Below are positions 25,354 through 34,767 of a stretch of DNA of 64,000 nucleotides, piece after piece. Position 1 is the first letter of the stretch, and the number at the start of each line of letters is the position of its first letter. The translations under genes were made by a program, and so were the position numbers. The notes beneath the pieces were generated by a model. The model saw only the letters and a list, made by a program, of their open reading frames with translations. It did no database searches and was not told where the DNA came from. Source of the DNA: Hephaestia mangrovi (GTDB lineage Bacteria > Pseudomonadota > Alphaproteobacteria > Sphingomonadales > Sphingomonadaceae); assembly GCF_019880555.1 (NCBI RefSeq), contig NZ_JAINVU010000003.1, positions 488,001-552,000 of the forward strand, read 5' to 3'.

Positions 25354-26550
25354 CTATTTGCCGAACGAGGTCGGCGCCGGCGAGATGACGACGGTGCGGC
25401 CGTCGCGGATTTCCTGCACCTCGAGCGCGCGCTGCGCGATGCCGTCGCGCCCGAAGCGGAAAGCGCCGTCGATGCCGGAGAAGCCGCCCGGATCGCGCAG
25501 GTCGGATTGCGGGAAATCGCTTCCCGGTCGCCAGTCGCGCGCCACCCTGACGGTCAGCAGCACCGCGTCATAGCCGAGGCTCGACAGGCGATAGGGCGCG
25601 GCGCCGAACCGGCTGCGATATTTCACGGCATATTGGCGATAAAGCTCATCGGGCACGCTGGCGAACCACGCGCCGTTCAGCGACGTCTTGGACGCGATCG
25701 AGCTTTCGGTATTCCACAATTCGGTGCCGAGCAGCCGCGTATCCATGCCCACCGCCTTCTTGAGCGTCGGCGCGACCATTGCTGCGGTGGCGCCGCTGTC
25801 GGCGATCAGCACCGCGCCATAAGGCGCCTTGGCCGCCATCCGCTTGACCGCGGTCGATACCGAAGCCGAGCTGCGATCATAGGTCTGCAGCGAGACGACC
25901 TGCCCGCCGGCATCCTCCACCGAGCGCAGGAACGCGGTCGACGCGCGCTGGCCGTAGAGCCCGTTGGGCATCAGCCCGGCAAAGGTCGTCACCCCGCGGC
26001 TCTGGGCATAGCTCACCACGCGGTCGATCGCCTGCGACGGCACATAGCCGAGCAGATAAACCCCGTCGCCGGCCACGCTGGCGTCGTTCGAGAAGGTGAT
26101 GATCGGCACGTGCGCGCGGCTCGCGATCGGCTCGATCGCGCGCACGTCTTCGGCGAGCAGCGGGCCGAGGATCAGCTTGTTGCCGTCGGCCAGCGCGCGA
26201 TTGGCCGCCGCCGCCGCGCCGCCATTGGTATCATAGGTGGTGATCCGCACCTTGGCGCTGCCGGTATCGAGCAGCGCCATCTGCGTCGCATTGGCGAGCG
26301 ACTTGCCGACGCCGGCATTCTGCCCCGTCAGCGGCACCAGCAGCGCGACGCGATCGCGGTCGTTATCGGTCGGGATCCCGCCCTGAATCGGGCCGGTTTC
26401 CGACGGCCGGGTCTGCGCCGGGCCGGTGACCGGCGGCGGCGGCCCCTTGGGCACGATCGTCGAGCAGGCCGCGACGAACAATGTCGCGGCGATCGTGGCC
26501 AGCCTTTGCCACGAAACCATCCGTTGCCGTGTCCCCATCGCCTCTGCCAT
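25354..26550 (-). CDS. Penicillin-binding protein activator, LpoA-like lipoprotein
   Basis: 398 residues from ATG 26550, which has GAGGGG seven bases upstream. The lipobox is LFVAAC. After a Pro-rich linker (PKGPPPPVTGPAQT) comes a periplasmic-binding-protein type fold (VALLVPLTGQNAGVGKSLANA; YLLGYVPSQAIDRVVSYAQS). This architecture is annotated as penicillin-binding protein activator, the C-terminal domain of LpoA. It is presumed to act in the periplasm on peptidoglycan synthases. Its start overlaps the divergent rsmI start by 2 bp, so both promoters must lie inside the opposite coding regions. Confidence 0.85.
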   Translation of the reverse strand: MAEAMGTRQRMVSWQRLATIAATLFVAACSTIVPKGPPPPVTGPAQTRPSETGPIQGGIPTDNDRDRVALLVPLTGQNAGVGKSLANATQMALLDTGSAKVRITTYDTNGGAAAAANRALADGNKLILGPLLAEDVRAIEPIASRAHVPIITFSNDASVAGDGVYLLGYVPSQAIDRVVSYAQSRGVTTFAGLMPNGLYGQRASTAFLRSVEDAGGQVVSLQTYDRSSASVSTAVKRMAAKAPYGAVLIADSGATAAMVAPTLKKAVGMDTRLLGTELWNTESSIASKTSLNGAWFASVPDELYRQYAVKYRSRFGAAPYRLSSLGYDAVLLTVRVARDWRPGSDFPQSDLRDPGGFSGIDGAFRFGRDGIAQRALEVQEIRDGRTVVISPAPTSFGK

Positions 26551-27397
26551 GACTGATCCCCTCATGAACGCACCACTCGCGCCCGGCCTCTATATCGTCG
26601 CCACCCCGATCGGCAATCTCGGCGACCTCTCGCCGCGTGCCGCCGATGTCCTTGCCCGCGCCGACGCGATCGCCGTCGAGGACAGCCGGGTGACCGCCAA
26701 GCTGCTCCACCATATCGGCGTCCGCCGTCCGATGACACCCTATCATGATCATAATGCCGAAAGCGTTCGCCCCGGCCTCGTCGCGCGGATGGCGAGCGAG
26801 GCGATCGCGCTGGTGTCCGACGCCGGCACCCCGCTGATTTCCGATCCCGGCTACAAGCTGGTGCGCGATGCTCGCGCCGCGGGCCACGCGGTGGTGACGA
26901 TCCCCGGCCCCTGCGCGGCGATCGCTGCCTTGACCCTCGCCGGTTTGCCGACCGATCGCTTCCTGTTCCTGGGCTTCCTGCCGCCCAAGGAGAAAGCCAG
27001 AGCCGATGCGATCGCCGAGGTGGCGGGCGTGCGCGCGACCTTGGTGCTCTACGAATCCGGCCCCCGCCTGGCTGCGACGCTGACGACTCTCGCCGCGGTT
27101 CTGGGTGACCGCGAGGCGGCGGTGACGCGCGAGCTCACCAAGAAGTTCGAGGAGGCCGTCACCGGCACGCTCGCGAGCCTCGCCGCCCGCTACACCGATG
27201 CGCCGCCGAAGGGCGAGATCGTCGTCGTCGTCGCGCCACCGGGCGAGGCGCCGCCGGCCAGCGCGGCCGACGCCGATGCCGCGCTGGCCGAGGCGCTCAC
27301 GCGTCTGCCCGCGTCCAAGGCCGCCGGAGAAGTGGCAAAGCGCTTCGGCCTCGACCGCAAGGCGCTCTACGCGCGGGCGCTGGAGATGAAGGCGTGA
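26549..27397 (+). CDS. rsmI: 16S rRNA (cytidine1402-2'-O)-methyltransferase
   Basis: 282 residues. PGLYIVATPIGNLGDLSPRA, AVEDSRVTAKLLHH and DAGTPLISDPGYKLVRDA are the SAM-binding motifs of RsmI in the tetrapyrrole methylase fold. It methylates the 2'-O of C1402 in the 16S decoding centre. Two starts are possible, ATG 26549 or ATG 26564; neither has a clear ribosome site. The stop overlaps the start of yraN (GTGA), an arrangement that recurs in many bacteria. Confidence 0.95.
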   Translation: MTDPLMNAPLAPGLYIVATPIGNLGDLSPRAADVLARADAIAVEDSRVTAKLLHHIGVRRPMTPYHDHNAESVRPGLVARMASEAIALVSDAGTPLISDPGYKLVRDARAAGHAVVTIPGPCAAIAALTLAGLPTDRFLFLGFLPPKEKARADAIAEVAGVRATLVLYESGPRLAATLTTLAAVLGDREAAVTRELTKKFEEAVTGTLASLAARYTDAPPKGEIVVVVAPPGEAPPASAADADAALAEALTRLPASKAAGEVAKRFGLDRKALYARALEMKA

Positions 27398-27747
27398 GAA
27401 ATCGCCGCGCTGCCGAAGCCTCGGGCCGGCGCGGCGAGCGAATCGCGGCGTGGTGGTTGCGGCTCAAGGGCTGGCGCGTGCTCGATACCCGCGTGCGCAC
27501 GCCGGCGGGCGAAGTCGATCTCGTGGCACGACGCGGCAGCCTCGTCGCTTTCGTCGAGGTGAAGACGCGCAAATCCGCCGCCGAACTCGATTTCGCGATC
27601 GACGAGCGCCGCCTGTCGCGCGTCGCCGCGGCGGCGGAAGTCCTGATGCCACGCTATGCCAAACCCGGCGACGACATCCGCGTCGACGTGATCCTGCTCG
27701 CCCCCGGCACGGCGCCACGCCATATCGAGAATGCCTGGATAGGGTGA
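27394..27747 (+). CDS. yraN: YraN family (UPF0102) endonuclease-like protein
   Basis: 117 residues from a GTG at 27394 overlapping the rsmI stop. Motifs RRGERIAAWWLRLKGWRVL, GEVDLVARRG and VAFVEVKTRK match the UPF0102 family, whose Glu-Asp-Glu-x-Lys pattern resembles restriction-endonuclease folds. Function is not established. Coupled to rsmI and 49 bp upstream of gshB. Confidence 0.92.
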   Translation: MRNRRAAEASGRRGERIAAWWLRLKGWRVLDTRVRTPAGEVDLVARRGSLVAFVEVKTRKSAAELDFAIDERRLSRVAAAAEVLMPRYAKPGDDIRVDVILLAPGTAPRHIENAWIG

Positions 27748-27796
27748 CGGCGCTCGCCCGCGCTCCTACATGGCGGCAACAATACAGGAGACCCGC

Positions 27797-28753
27797 ATGC
27801 CGCTTCGCGTCGCCGTCCAGATGGACCCGCTCGATCAGATCAACGTCGCCGGCGATTCGAGTTTCGCGCTGATGCTCGCCGCGCAGGCGCGCGGACACGC
27901 CCTGTTCCACTATGCGGCCGAGGACCTCAATTACGCCAGCGGCCATGTCTGGGCGCGGGCGCATCCGGTAACGGTGCAGCGCGTCGCGGGCGATCATTTT
28001 ACCTTCGCCGATCCCGTCCGCCTCGATCTCGGCGAGGATGCCGACGTCGTGCTGATGCGGCAGGACCCGCCGTTCGATCTCGGCTATATCACCGCTACCC
28101 ACCTGCTCGAGCGGATCAGCGACAAGACGCTGATCGTCAATGATCCCGCCAGCGTGCGCAATGCGCCCGAAAAGGTGTTCGTGCTCGATTATCCGCAGTT
28201 CATGCCGCCAACGCTGGTCACGCGCAGTCTCGACGAAGCCAAGGCGTTTCTCGCCGAGCACCACGAGATCGTCGTCAAGCCGCTCCACGGCAACGGCGGC
28301 AAGGCGATCTTCAAGATCGGTCGCGACGGCGCCAACCTCTCCTCGCTGATCGAGGTGTTCAACACCGCCTATCGCGAGCCGCACATGGTGCAGGCCTTCC
28401 TCCCCGAGATCACGCAGGGCGACAAGCGCATCGTGCTCGTCGACGGCGCAGTGGCGGGCGCGATCAACCGCTTCCCCGGCGAGGGCGAAATCCGCTCCAA
28501 TCTCGCGGTCGGCGGCTCGGCGGCGAAAACCGAGCTCACCCCGCGCGAACAGGAAATCTGCGACGTCCTCGGCCCCGAACTGAGGAAGCGCGGGCTGATC
28601 TTCGTCGGCATCGACGTGATCGGCGGCAAGTGGCTGACCGAAATCAACGTCACGTCTCCCACGGGGATCGTCGCCATCGACAAATTCAACGGCACCGATA
28701 CCGCCGGCATGATCTGGGATGCGATCGAGCGCCGCGTGGCGGAGCGGGCATAA
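27797..28753 (+). CDS. gshB: Glutathione synthase
   Basis: 318 residues. ATG 27797 follows aggaga; an earlier start at 27770 would add nine unlikely residues. ATP-grasp enzyme: N-terminal MDPLDQINVAGDSSFALML, central VVKPLHGNGGKAIF (ATP loop), then GDKRIVLVDG and the metal-binding GIDVIGGKWLTEINVTSPTG. Joins gamma-glutamylcysteine and glycine in the cytoplasm. Probably cotranscribed with rsmI and yraN. Confidence 0.97.
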   Translation: MPLRVAVQMDPLDQINVAGDSSFALMLAAQARGHALFHYAAEDLNYASGHVWARAHPVTVQRVAGDHFTFADPVRLDLGEDADVVLMRQDPPFDLGYITATHLLERISDKTLIVNDPASVRNAPEKVFVLDYPQFMPPTLVTRSLDEAKAFLAEHHEIVVKPLHGNGGKAIFKIGRDGANLSSLIEVFNTAYREPHMVQAFLPEITQGDKRIVLVDGAVAGAINRFPGEGEIRSNLAVGGSAAKTELTPREQEICDVLGPELRKRGLIFVGIDVIGGKWLTEINVTSPTGIVAIDKFNGTDTAGMIWDAIERRVAERA

Positions 28754-28762
28754 CCCTCTTTC

Positions 28763-28848
28763 GTCACCCCGGACTTGTTCCGGGGTGCAACCCTCCACCT
28801 GCGCTAGCACTTGCGGCACCTTGGATGCCGGAACAAGTCCGGCATGAC
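28763..28848. repeat. REP-like palindromic element
   Basis: Left arm 28763-28786 (gtcaccccggacttgttccg, then gggt) contains its own short palindrome. The right arm 28822-28848 (tggatgccggaacaagtccg, then gcatgac) is an imperfect reverse complement. It lies between gshB and an SDR gene of the same direction. A third palindromic sequence type in this window, likely a sphingomonad interspersed repeat. The following 28849-28934 shows no other feature. Confidence 0.65.
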
Positions 28849-28934
28849 TGAAATACCCTATATTCCAAACACACCGATTGACGAGCTCCATCCCCATACT
28901 ATGCTGTCAAAAAAAGACGGCATAGGAGAGTCGG

Positions 28935-29765
28935 ATGCGCTTTTCGGGCAAGCGGGCGATCGTCACCGGCGGCGCTTCGGGAATCGGGCGCGCGGCGGCG
29001 CTGAGGTTCGCCGAGGAAGGCGCCGAGGTGATCGTCGGCGACATCGACGAGGCCGAAGGCGGCGCGCTCGCCGAGACCTCGAACGGCCGCATCACTTTCC
29101 GGCGCACCGACGTCACCCAAGCCGATCAGATCGAGGCACTGGTGACCGCCGCCGATCAGGCCGGCGGCCTCGACATCATGTTCAACAATGCCGGCGCCGG
29201 TGGCGCGCGCGAGCCGATCGACCAGATTTCACCAGAAGATTGGGATCGCACCCAGGCGCTGCTGCTGCGCTCGGTCGCGCTCGGCATCCGCTATGCCGCC
29301 CCATTGATGGCCAAGCGCGGCGGGGGCGCCATCGTCAACACCTCGAGCGTCTCGGCGCTCGGCTCGGGCTATGCGCCGACCGCGTATTCGACCGCCAAGG
29401 CCGGCGTGCTGCATCTGACCAGGATTGCCGCCGCCGACCTCGCGCAGCACAAGATCCGCGTCAACGCGGTGGTGCCCGGCTTTATCGCCACCAACATCTT
29501 CACCGCGACGCTGGGCCTGCAAGGCGCGGCGCGCGATCAGGCCAACCAGGCGATCGCCGGCATGGCCGCGCACGCCCAGCCGATCCAGCGCACCGGCCGA
29601 TCGGAGGACATTGCCGCAGCGGTCGCCTTCCTGGCCAGCGACGACGCCTCGTTCATCACCGGCACGCACATCCTGGTCGACGGCGGGCTGACCATCGGCA
29701 CTCGCCAGAGCTGGGATCCGAGCCAGCCGTCGATGTTCGCCGCGCTCGACCAATTCGCCGCGTGA
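28935..29765 (+). CDS. SDR family oxidoreductase
   Basis: 276 residues. Classical SDR: TGGASGIGRAAALRF, NNAGAG, catalytic Ser in SSVSALGS and Tyr-x-x-x-Lys in AYSTAKAG, PG motif VVPGFIATNIF. GDIDEAEG after beta 2 suggests NAD preference. The C-terminal extension (TRQSWDPSQPSMFAALDQF) is longer than usual. Substrate unknown. The stop overlaps the GTG start of a sugar-type symporter, so it may act on what that carrier imports. Start has aggaga upstream. Confidence 0.9.
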   Translation: MRFSGKRAIVTGGASGIGRAAALRFAEEGAEVIVGDIDEAEGGALAETSNGRITFRRTDVTQADQIEALVTAADQAGGLDIMFNNAGAGGAREPIDQISPEDWDRTQALLLRSVALGIRYAAPLMAKRGGGAIVNTSSVSALGSGYAPTAYSTAKAGVLHLTRIAAADLAQHKIRVNAVVPGFIATNIFTATLGLQGAARDQANQAIAGMAAHAQPIQRTGRSEDIAAAVAFLASDDASFITGTHILVDGGLTIGTRQSWDPSQPSMFAALDQFAA

Positions 29766-31222
29766 GTTCCCGCCGCCCGCTGGCGCCGCCGGCGCGCCGC
29801 GTCTCGACGCCGACGACGATCGCTTATGCCACCGGCGCGGTCGCCTATGGCATCAAGGATTCGGGCTTCGGCACCTTTCTGCTGCTGTTCTATAATCAGG
29901 TCGTCGGGGTCGCGCCGGGCACCGTGGGCCTCATCATCATGGCCGCGCTGGTGCTCGATGCGTTCATCGATCCGGCGGTCGGCGCGCTTTCCGATCGCAC
30001 GCGCGGCCGATGGGGGCGGCGACATCCCTGGATGTACGCCTCCGCCGTGCCGATCGCGGTCGGCTGGCTGCTGCTGTGGCACCCGCCGCAGATGTCGCCC
30101 GCGCTTACCGGCCTGTGGCTGTTCGTCACCGCCGTTCTCGTGAGGAGCGCGGTCTCCTGCTACGAAGTGCCGTCGCAGGCGCTGACCCCGGAGCTCACCG
30201 CCGATTATGACGAGCGCACGCGGATCACCGCCTGGCGCTACCTGCTCGGCTGGGCCGGCGGGCTGGTCATGATGCTGCTTGCCTATCGCGTCTTCCTGTC
30301 GCCACGCGCCGGCTATCCCAACGGCCTGTTGCGCGGCGCCGGCTATGGCGAGATGGCGATCTGCGCGGCGGTGCTGATGGTCGTCGCGATCCTCGTCTCG
30401 GCGCTCGGCACGCATCGCGAGATCAAGCGGCTGCCGCGCCCCGTCGTCGCGCCGCAAACCGTGCGCGGCCATTTCCGCGAGCTTGCCGAAACGATGAAGA
30501 ACCGTGCCTTCGTCGTACTGATGTTGGCCGGCCTCGCCGCCTACACCAATCAGGGCATCGGCTATGCGATGGCCAATTACATGTATTCCTATGTCTGGCA
30601 GCTCGGGCCATCGCTGACGGTGATCCCGTTCGTGCTGATGGCGGGTGTGCTGCTCGCCTTCGCCGCGGCACCGATCATCGGCCGTCGCACCAGCAAGCCG
30701 CGTGCCGCCGTCACGGTGACGCTGGTCGGCTCGCTGCTTCAGATGACGCCCTATATCCTGCGGCTGCTCGGCCTGTTTCCGGAGCCGGGCGCGCCGGTGT
30801 TCCTGCCGCTCTATTTCACGCTGATCGCGGTGGCCAACTCGCTCACCGTGTCGGGCTTCATCATCGGCGCCTCGATGATGGCCGATGTCGTCGAGCAATC
30901 CGAGGTCGAGACCGGGCGCCGTTCCGAAGGCGTGTTCTTCGCCGGATCGTTCTTCGTCCAGAAATGCACGTCGGGCATCGGCATCTTCATCGCCGGCGCG
31001 ATCCTGAGCCTCGCGCATTTCCCGGCCAAGGCGAGCCCGGGCGGGGTGCCGGTGCCGACGATCGACCGGCTGACGCTGATCTACATCGTCATCTATCTCA
31101 CCCTCGGCCTGTTCGCGGCATTGGCCTTTTCGCGCTTCCCGTTCGGTCGGGCCGAGCACGAGGCGCGGCTGGCGCGGATGGCCGCCGCTGCGGAGGACGA
31201 GGGGACGCCACATTCGCCGTGA
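29762..31222 (+). CDS. GPH-type sugar:cation symporter (MFS, MelB-like)
   Basis: 486 residues from a GTG at 29762 that overlaps the SDR stop (GTGA). The N-terminus TTIAYATGAVAYGIKDSGFGTFLLLFYNQ and the loop GALSDRTRGRWGRRHPWM are the signature of the glycoside-pentoside-hexuronide symporter group. 12 membrane helices. The carried compound is likely a glycoside or sugar acid, by family. It forms a pair with the preceding SDR; nothing else nearby hints at the pathway. Confidence 0.9.
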   Translation: MSSRRPLAPPARRVSTPTTIAYATGAVAYGIKDSGFGTFLLLFYNQVVGVAPGTVGLIIMAALVLDAFIDPAVGALSDRTRGRWGRRHPWMYASAVPIAVGWLLLWHPPQMSPALTGLWLFVTAVLVRSAVSCYEVPSQALTPELTADYDERTRITAWRYLLGWAGGLVMMLLAYRVFLSPRAGYPNGLLRGAGYGEMAICAAVLMVVAILVSALGTHREIKRLPRPVVAPQTVRGHFRELAETMKNRAFVVLMLAGLAAYTNQGIGYAMANYMYSYVWQLGPSLTVIPFVLMAGVLLAFAAAPIIGRRTSKPRAAVTVTLVGSLLQMTPYILRLLGLFPEPGAPVFLPLYFTLIAVANSLTVSGFIIGASMMADVVEQSEVETGRRSEGVFFAGSFFVQKCTSGIGIFIAGAILSLAHFPAKASPGGVPVPTIDRLTLIYIVIYLTLGLFAALAFSRFPFGRAEHEARLARMAAAAEDEGTPHSP

Positions 31223-31315
31223 AATTCGTCCCAACTCGGCCATGACTTTTGATCCGTGCCGGGCTAGGAACGGTCGCGCCCCGATGCTCTTTTGACGACA
31301 GGTTGCCGCCACCCC

Positions 31316-33274
31316 ATGCGTTTCCGTTTCCTCGCCGCTTTCGCTTTTGCCGCCGCCATGACGCTCACCGGCTGCAAGCCCGCCGAAAAAGCCCCGGGAA
31401 ATGCCGCGACTCCCGTAGCCGACACGCAGCCGATTCCACCGATCCTGCTCACTCCCGAAGCGCAGGACGTGCATAGCTATGCCAACCCGCGCGAGGCGCG
31501 CGTGACGCATGTCTCGCTCGATCTGCAGGCCAATTTCGTCGATCATGTGCTCGCCGGCACCGCGACGCTCGACGTCGCGGCCGAGCCCAATGCCCAAAAG
31601 ATCGTGCTCGATACCGATCACCTGACGATCAGCAAGGTGACCGATGGCGCCGGCCATGCGCTTCACTATCAGCTTGGCCAGAGCGACCCGATCCATGGCG
31701 CGCCGCTCACCGTCCAGCTCGGCCAGGCGCGCACCATCGCCATCGATTATCAGACCGCGCCCGATGCCAAGGCGCTGCAATGGCTCGCGCCCGAACAGAC
31801 GCTGGGCAAGAAATATCCCTTCCTGTTCAGCCAGGGCGAGCCGATCCTCAATCGCAGCTGGATTCCCACCCAGGACAGCCCCGGCATCCGCCAGACCTGG
31901 GATGCCAAGATCACCGTGCCCGAAGGCATGAACGTGGTGATGAGCGCGGCGCGCGATTCTGCGCTGGGGGCGCTTGCCGCCGGTGATCGGCGCACCTTCA
32001 GCTTCAAGATGGACAAGCCGGTGCCCCCATATCTGATCGCGCTGGCGATCGGCGATCTGCGCTACAAGGCGATCAGCGACAATACCGGCGTCTGGGCGGA
32101 GCCGGCGATGGTCGACAAGGCGGCCGACGAGTTTGCCGACCTGCCGCGCTTCCTCGATGCCGCCGAGAACCTCTACGGGCCGTATCGCTGGGGCCGCTAC
32201 GATCTGCTGATCCTACCGCCCAGCTTCCCTTATGGCGGCATGGAAAATCCGATGCTGACCTTCGTCACGCCGACCGCGATCGCCGGCGACCGCAGCCTCG
32301 TCTCCCTCGCCGCGCACGAGCTCGCGCACAGCTGGTCGGGCAATCTCGTCACCAACGCGACGTGGAACGATTTCTGGCTCAACGAGGGCTTCACCACTTA
32401 TGCCGAGGGCCGCATCATGGAGCAGGTCTACGGCGCCGATCGCGAGGCGATGGAGCAGGACCTGATGTGGTCCGACCTGCAGGACACGATCAAGCAATTG
32501 GGCGGGCCGAAGTCGCCGATGACCAAGCTGCACGTCGATATTCCGGCGTCGCAGAACCCCGACGACGGCATGACCCAGATCGCTTATGACAAGGGCGCCG
32601 AATTCCTGATGACGATCGAAAAAGCGGTCGGCCGCGACAAGTTCGACGCCTGGCTGAAGGGCTATTTCGATCGCCACGCCTTCAGCCCGCAGACCAGCGC
32701 CGGGCTGATCGAGGACATGCGCGCCACCCTGTTCAAGGACGATCCGCGCATGGCGAAGCGGATCGGGCTCGAACAATGGATCTATCAGCCCGGCGTGCCG
32801 GCCAATGCCATCCACGTGAAGTCGGAAGCGTTCGAGGAAATCGACGCCGCGGCAAAGGCGTTCGCCAAAAAGGGTGATGTTACCGCGGTGCCCACCGACA
32901 TGGTGACGCAGGAGACGATCCGTTTCCTCAACGATCTGCCGCGCAACATCGGCACCGACAAGCTCGCCGCGCTCGACAACCAGTTCCACTGGAACCAGAC
33001 CGGCAACAGCGAGATTCGCTTCGCCTGGCTCGATCTCGCGCTGGCCAACAAATATCCGCCGGCGAGCAAGTCGGCGGAGCAGTTCCTGACCAGTCAGGGC
33101 CGGCTCAAGTTCGTCGAGCCGCTCTATACGCTGCTGATGCAGCAGGCGGACTGGGGACCGGCGCTCGCCAAGCAGATCTATGCCGAAGCGCGCCCGACCT
33201 ATCATCCGGTGACGCAGGCCGGCGTCGACAAGATCGTCGGCTGGACGGGGACGCCGACGGCCGCGACGAACTGA
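31316..33274 (+). CDS. M1 family metallopeptidase, lipoprotein
   Basis: 652 residues from ATG 31316. The signal peptide ends in the lipobox TLTGC. Zinc site HELAHSWSGN with the third ligand Glu in WLNEGF 18 residues on, and the substrate motif GGMEN. Domain order (beta N-domain, catalytic domain, C-terminal helical domain) resembles leukotriene A4 hydrolase/aminopeptidase. Being an envelope lipoprotein, it probably trims peptides in the periplasm. It stands as a single gene; 31223-31315 contains nothing else. Confidence 0.94.
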   Translation: MRFRFLAAFAFAAAMTLTGCKPAEKAPGNAATPVADTQPIPPILLTPEAQDVHSYANPREARVTHVSLDLQANFVDHVLAGTATLDVAAEPNAQKIVLDTDHLTISKVTDGAGHALHYQLGQSDPIHGAPLTVQLGQARTIAIDYQTAPDAKALQWLAPEQTLGKKYPFLFSQGEPILNRSWIPTQDSPGIRQTWDAKITVPEGMNVVMSAARDSALGALAAGDRRTFSFKMDKPVPPYLIALAIGDLRYKAISDNTGVWAEPAMVDKAADEFADLPRFLDAAENLYGPYRWGRYDLLILPPSFPYGGMENPMLTFVTPTAIAGDRSLVSLAAHELAHSWSGNLVTNATWNDFWLNEGFTTYAEGRIMEQVYGADREAMEQDLMWSDLQDTIKQLGGPKSPMTKLHVDIPASQNPDDGMTQIAYDKGAEFLMTIEKAVGRDKFDAWLKGYFDRHAFSPQTSAGLIEDMRATLFKDDPRMAKRIGLEQWIYQPGVPANAIHVKSEAFEEIDAAAKAFAKKGDVTAVPTDMVTQETIRFLNDLPRNIGTDKLAALDNQFHWNQTGNSEIRFAWLDLALANKYPPASKSAEQFLTSQGRLKFVEPLYTLLMQQADWGPALAKQIYAEARPTYHPVTQAGVDKIVGWTGTPTAATN

Positions 33275-33502
33275 TCGGGATCGATTCGTCGGGCCATAGG
33301 GCCTGAAAACCGCGCAAATTTAAGGTTTCGGTAACGTCCGGACGATGTTCCGCTCGTGCGTCCGCACGACGTTCCGCCACTCGTCCCCGCCGCAACACAG
33401 TTCGTCGGAAAAGGTTCCGTCGATCAGGCTATAGGGGTTTTCACCCGGCGGGCGACCTGCTTCAACACCGTCACGGCATAAGTTTGACCTTTGGGGGGTC
33501 GC

Positions 33503-34060
33503 ATGAATATCCGAGCATTTGCAGCGCGTTTCGCGCTGGTGGCCGCGTGCGGCCTGATGACGGCAGCACCCGTCTCGGCCCATTTCTGGCAGTGCGTCAC
33601 CTTCGCCCGCTCGGTTTCCGGCATCGACATTCACGGCAACGCCAACACCTGGTGGGCGCAGGCCGCCGGCAAGTATCGGCGCGGCGACACGCCGAAGGAA
33701 GGCGCGGTGCTCGCCTTCGCCGCGACCGGCCGCATGCCGATGGGCCATGTCGCGATGGTGTCGAAGGTGGTCAGCGACCGCGAGGTGCTGCTCACCCACG
33801 CCAATTGGTCGCACCCCGGCAAGGTCGAAACCGATGTCCGCGCGGTCGACGTCTCGCCCGATAACGACTGGAGCCAAGTGAAGGTGTGGTATGCGCCGGT
33901 CGGCGGCCTCGGGACCACGGTCTATCAGATCAAGGGCTTCATCTATCCTGCCGCCGACGGCAGCGACGCGAAAGCCGCGACGCAGCAGGCGGTGATGACC
34001 GCTGACCAGAAGACAGGCCTCGCCAACGTCATCGCACTCGCCGCGATCCGCAAGTTCTGA
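33503..34060 (+). CDS. Secreted CHAP domain protein
   Basis: 185 residues, start ATG 33503 after a ggggggt tract. A signal peptide ends at PVSAHF. The CHAP fold has the nucleophile in QCVTFARS (Cys31), the His in GHVAMVSKV and a downstream Asn in HANW. CHAP enzymes are cysteine amidases or endopeptidases that cut peptidoglycan peptides. The short length and absence of a binding module fit a periplasmic wall-remodelling enzyme. The 228-bp leader 33275-33502 contains no gene I can support. Confidence 0.9.
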   Translation: MNIRAFAARFALVAACGLMTAAPVSAHFWQCVTFARSVSGIDIHGNANTWWAQAAGKYRRGDTPKEGAVLAFAATGRMPMGHVAMVSKVVSDREVLLTHANWSHPGKVETDVRAVDVSPDNDWSQVKVWYAPVGGLGTTVYQIKGFIYPAADGSDAKAATQQAVMTADQKTGLANVIALAAIRKF

Positions 34061-34080
34061 TTGCCGCCGCCCGGCGGCCG

Positions 34081-34581
34081 TCAAGCCTTGCCGGGGTGAA
34101 ACACCATCGCCACGCCGTTCATACAGTAGCGCTTGCCGGTCGGCGGCGGCCCATCGTCGAACACATGGCCGAGATGCCCGCCGCAACGCGCGCAATGCAC
34201 CTCGGTTCGCGCCAGCAGCAGCGAGCGATCGGTTTTCGTCAGGATCGCATGCGGCAGCGGTGCCCAGAAGCTCGGCCAGCCGGTATGGCTGTCGAACTTG
34301 GTGTTCGACGAATAGAGATGGTTGTCGCATCCCTTGCAGGCGAAGATGCCGGCGCGATGCTCGTCGTTGAGCGGGCTTGAATAAGGCCGCTCGGTCGCTG
34401 CCTTGCGCAGCACGGCGAACGCCTGCGGTCCCAGCTTGCGCCGCCATTGTTCCTCGCTCATCCGCACCGGGTAACGACCGGCGGCGCGCGCCTCGTCGCT
34501 GCCGCCACAGGCGCCGAGCATCGCGAGACCGATTACGCCGACACTTGCAGCGGACAGAAACTGGCGGCGGTCGGGCATCAT
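34081..34581 (-). CDS. msrB: Peptide-methionine (R)-S-oxide reductase, exported
   Basis: 166 residues. The catalytic Cys is in RYCMNG. Two zinc-binding CxxC pairs are CKGC and CARC, and GWPSFWAPL is the substrate region. Unlike cytoplasmic MsrB it begins with DRRQFLSAASVGVIGLAMLGAC, a twin-arginine-type signal with a lipobox, so it should be exported and perhaps anchored. It would repair oxidised methionines on envelope proteins, with electrons from an unidentified partner. Convergent with the CHAP gene. Confidence 0.94.
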   Translation of the reverse strand: MMPDRRQFLSAASVGVIGLAMLGACGGSDEARAAGRYPVRMSEEQWRRKLGPQAFAVLRKAATERPYSSPLNDEHRAGIFACKGCDNHLYSSNTKFDSHTGWPSFWAPLPHAILTKTDRSLLLARTEVHCARCGGHLGHVFDDGPPPTGKRYCMNGVAMVFHPGKA

Positions 34582-34767
34582 TGCAGTCTCCCGTTCGAGG
34601 GTATGTCGAAGATATAGGAAGGCTCGCCGCGCCTGCCAGACATCGGGCGAAGCCGCGCCGTCGTCGCGGCAAGGCGCCAGCTCTCGCCGCTAACGGCGCC
34701 TGCATTGTCTCGGCGGTCGTCTTTTTATATCATTGGTCCGATTACACTAACGCTCGAAAGGGATTTC

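Noticed and set aside
28811-29761. Long N-terminal extension of the GPH symporter frame
   Set aside because: The region is the SDR gene in another frame; the GTG at 29762 gives the normal N-terminus.
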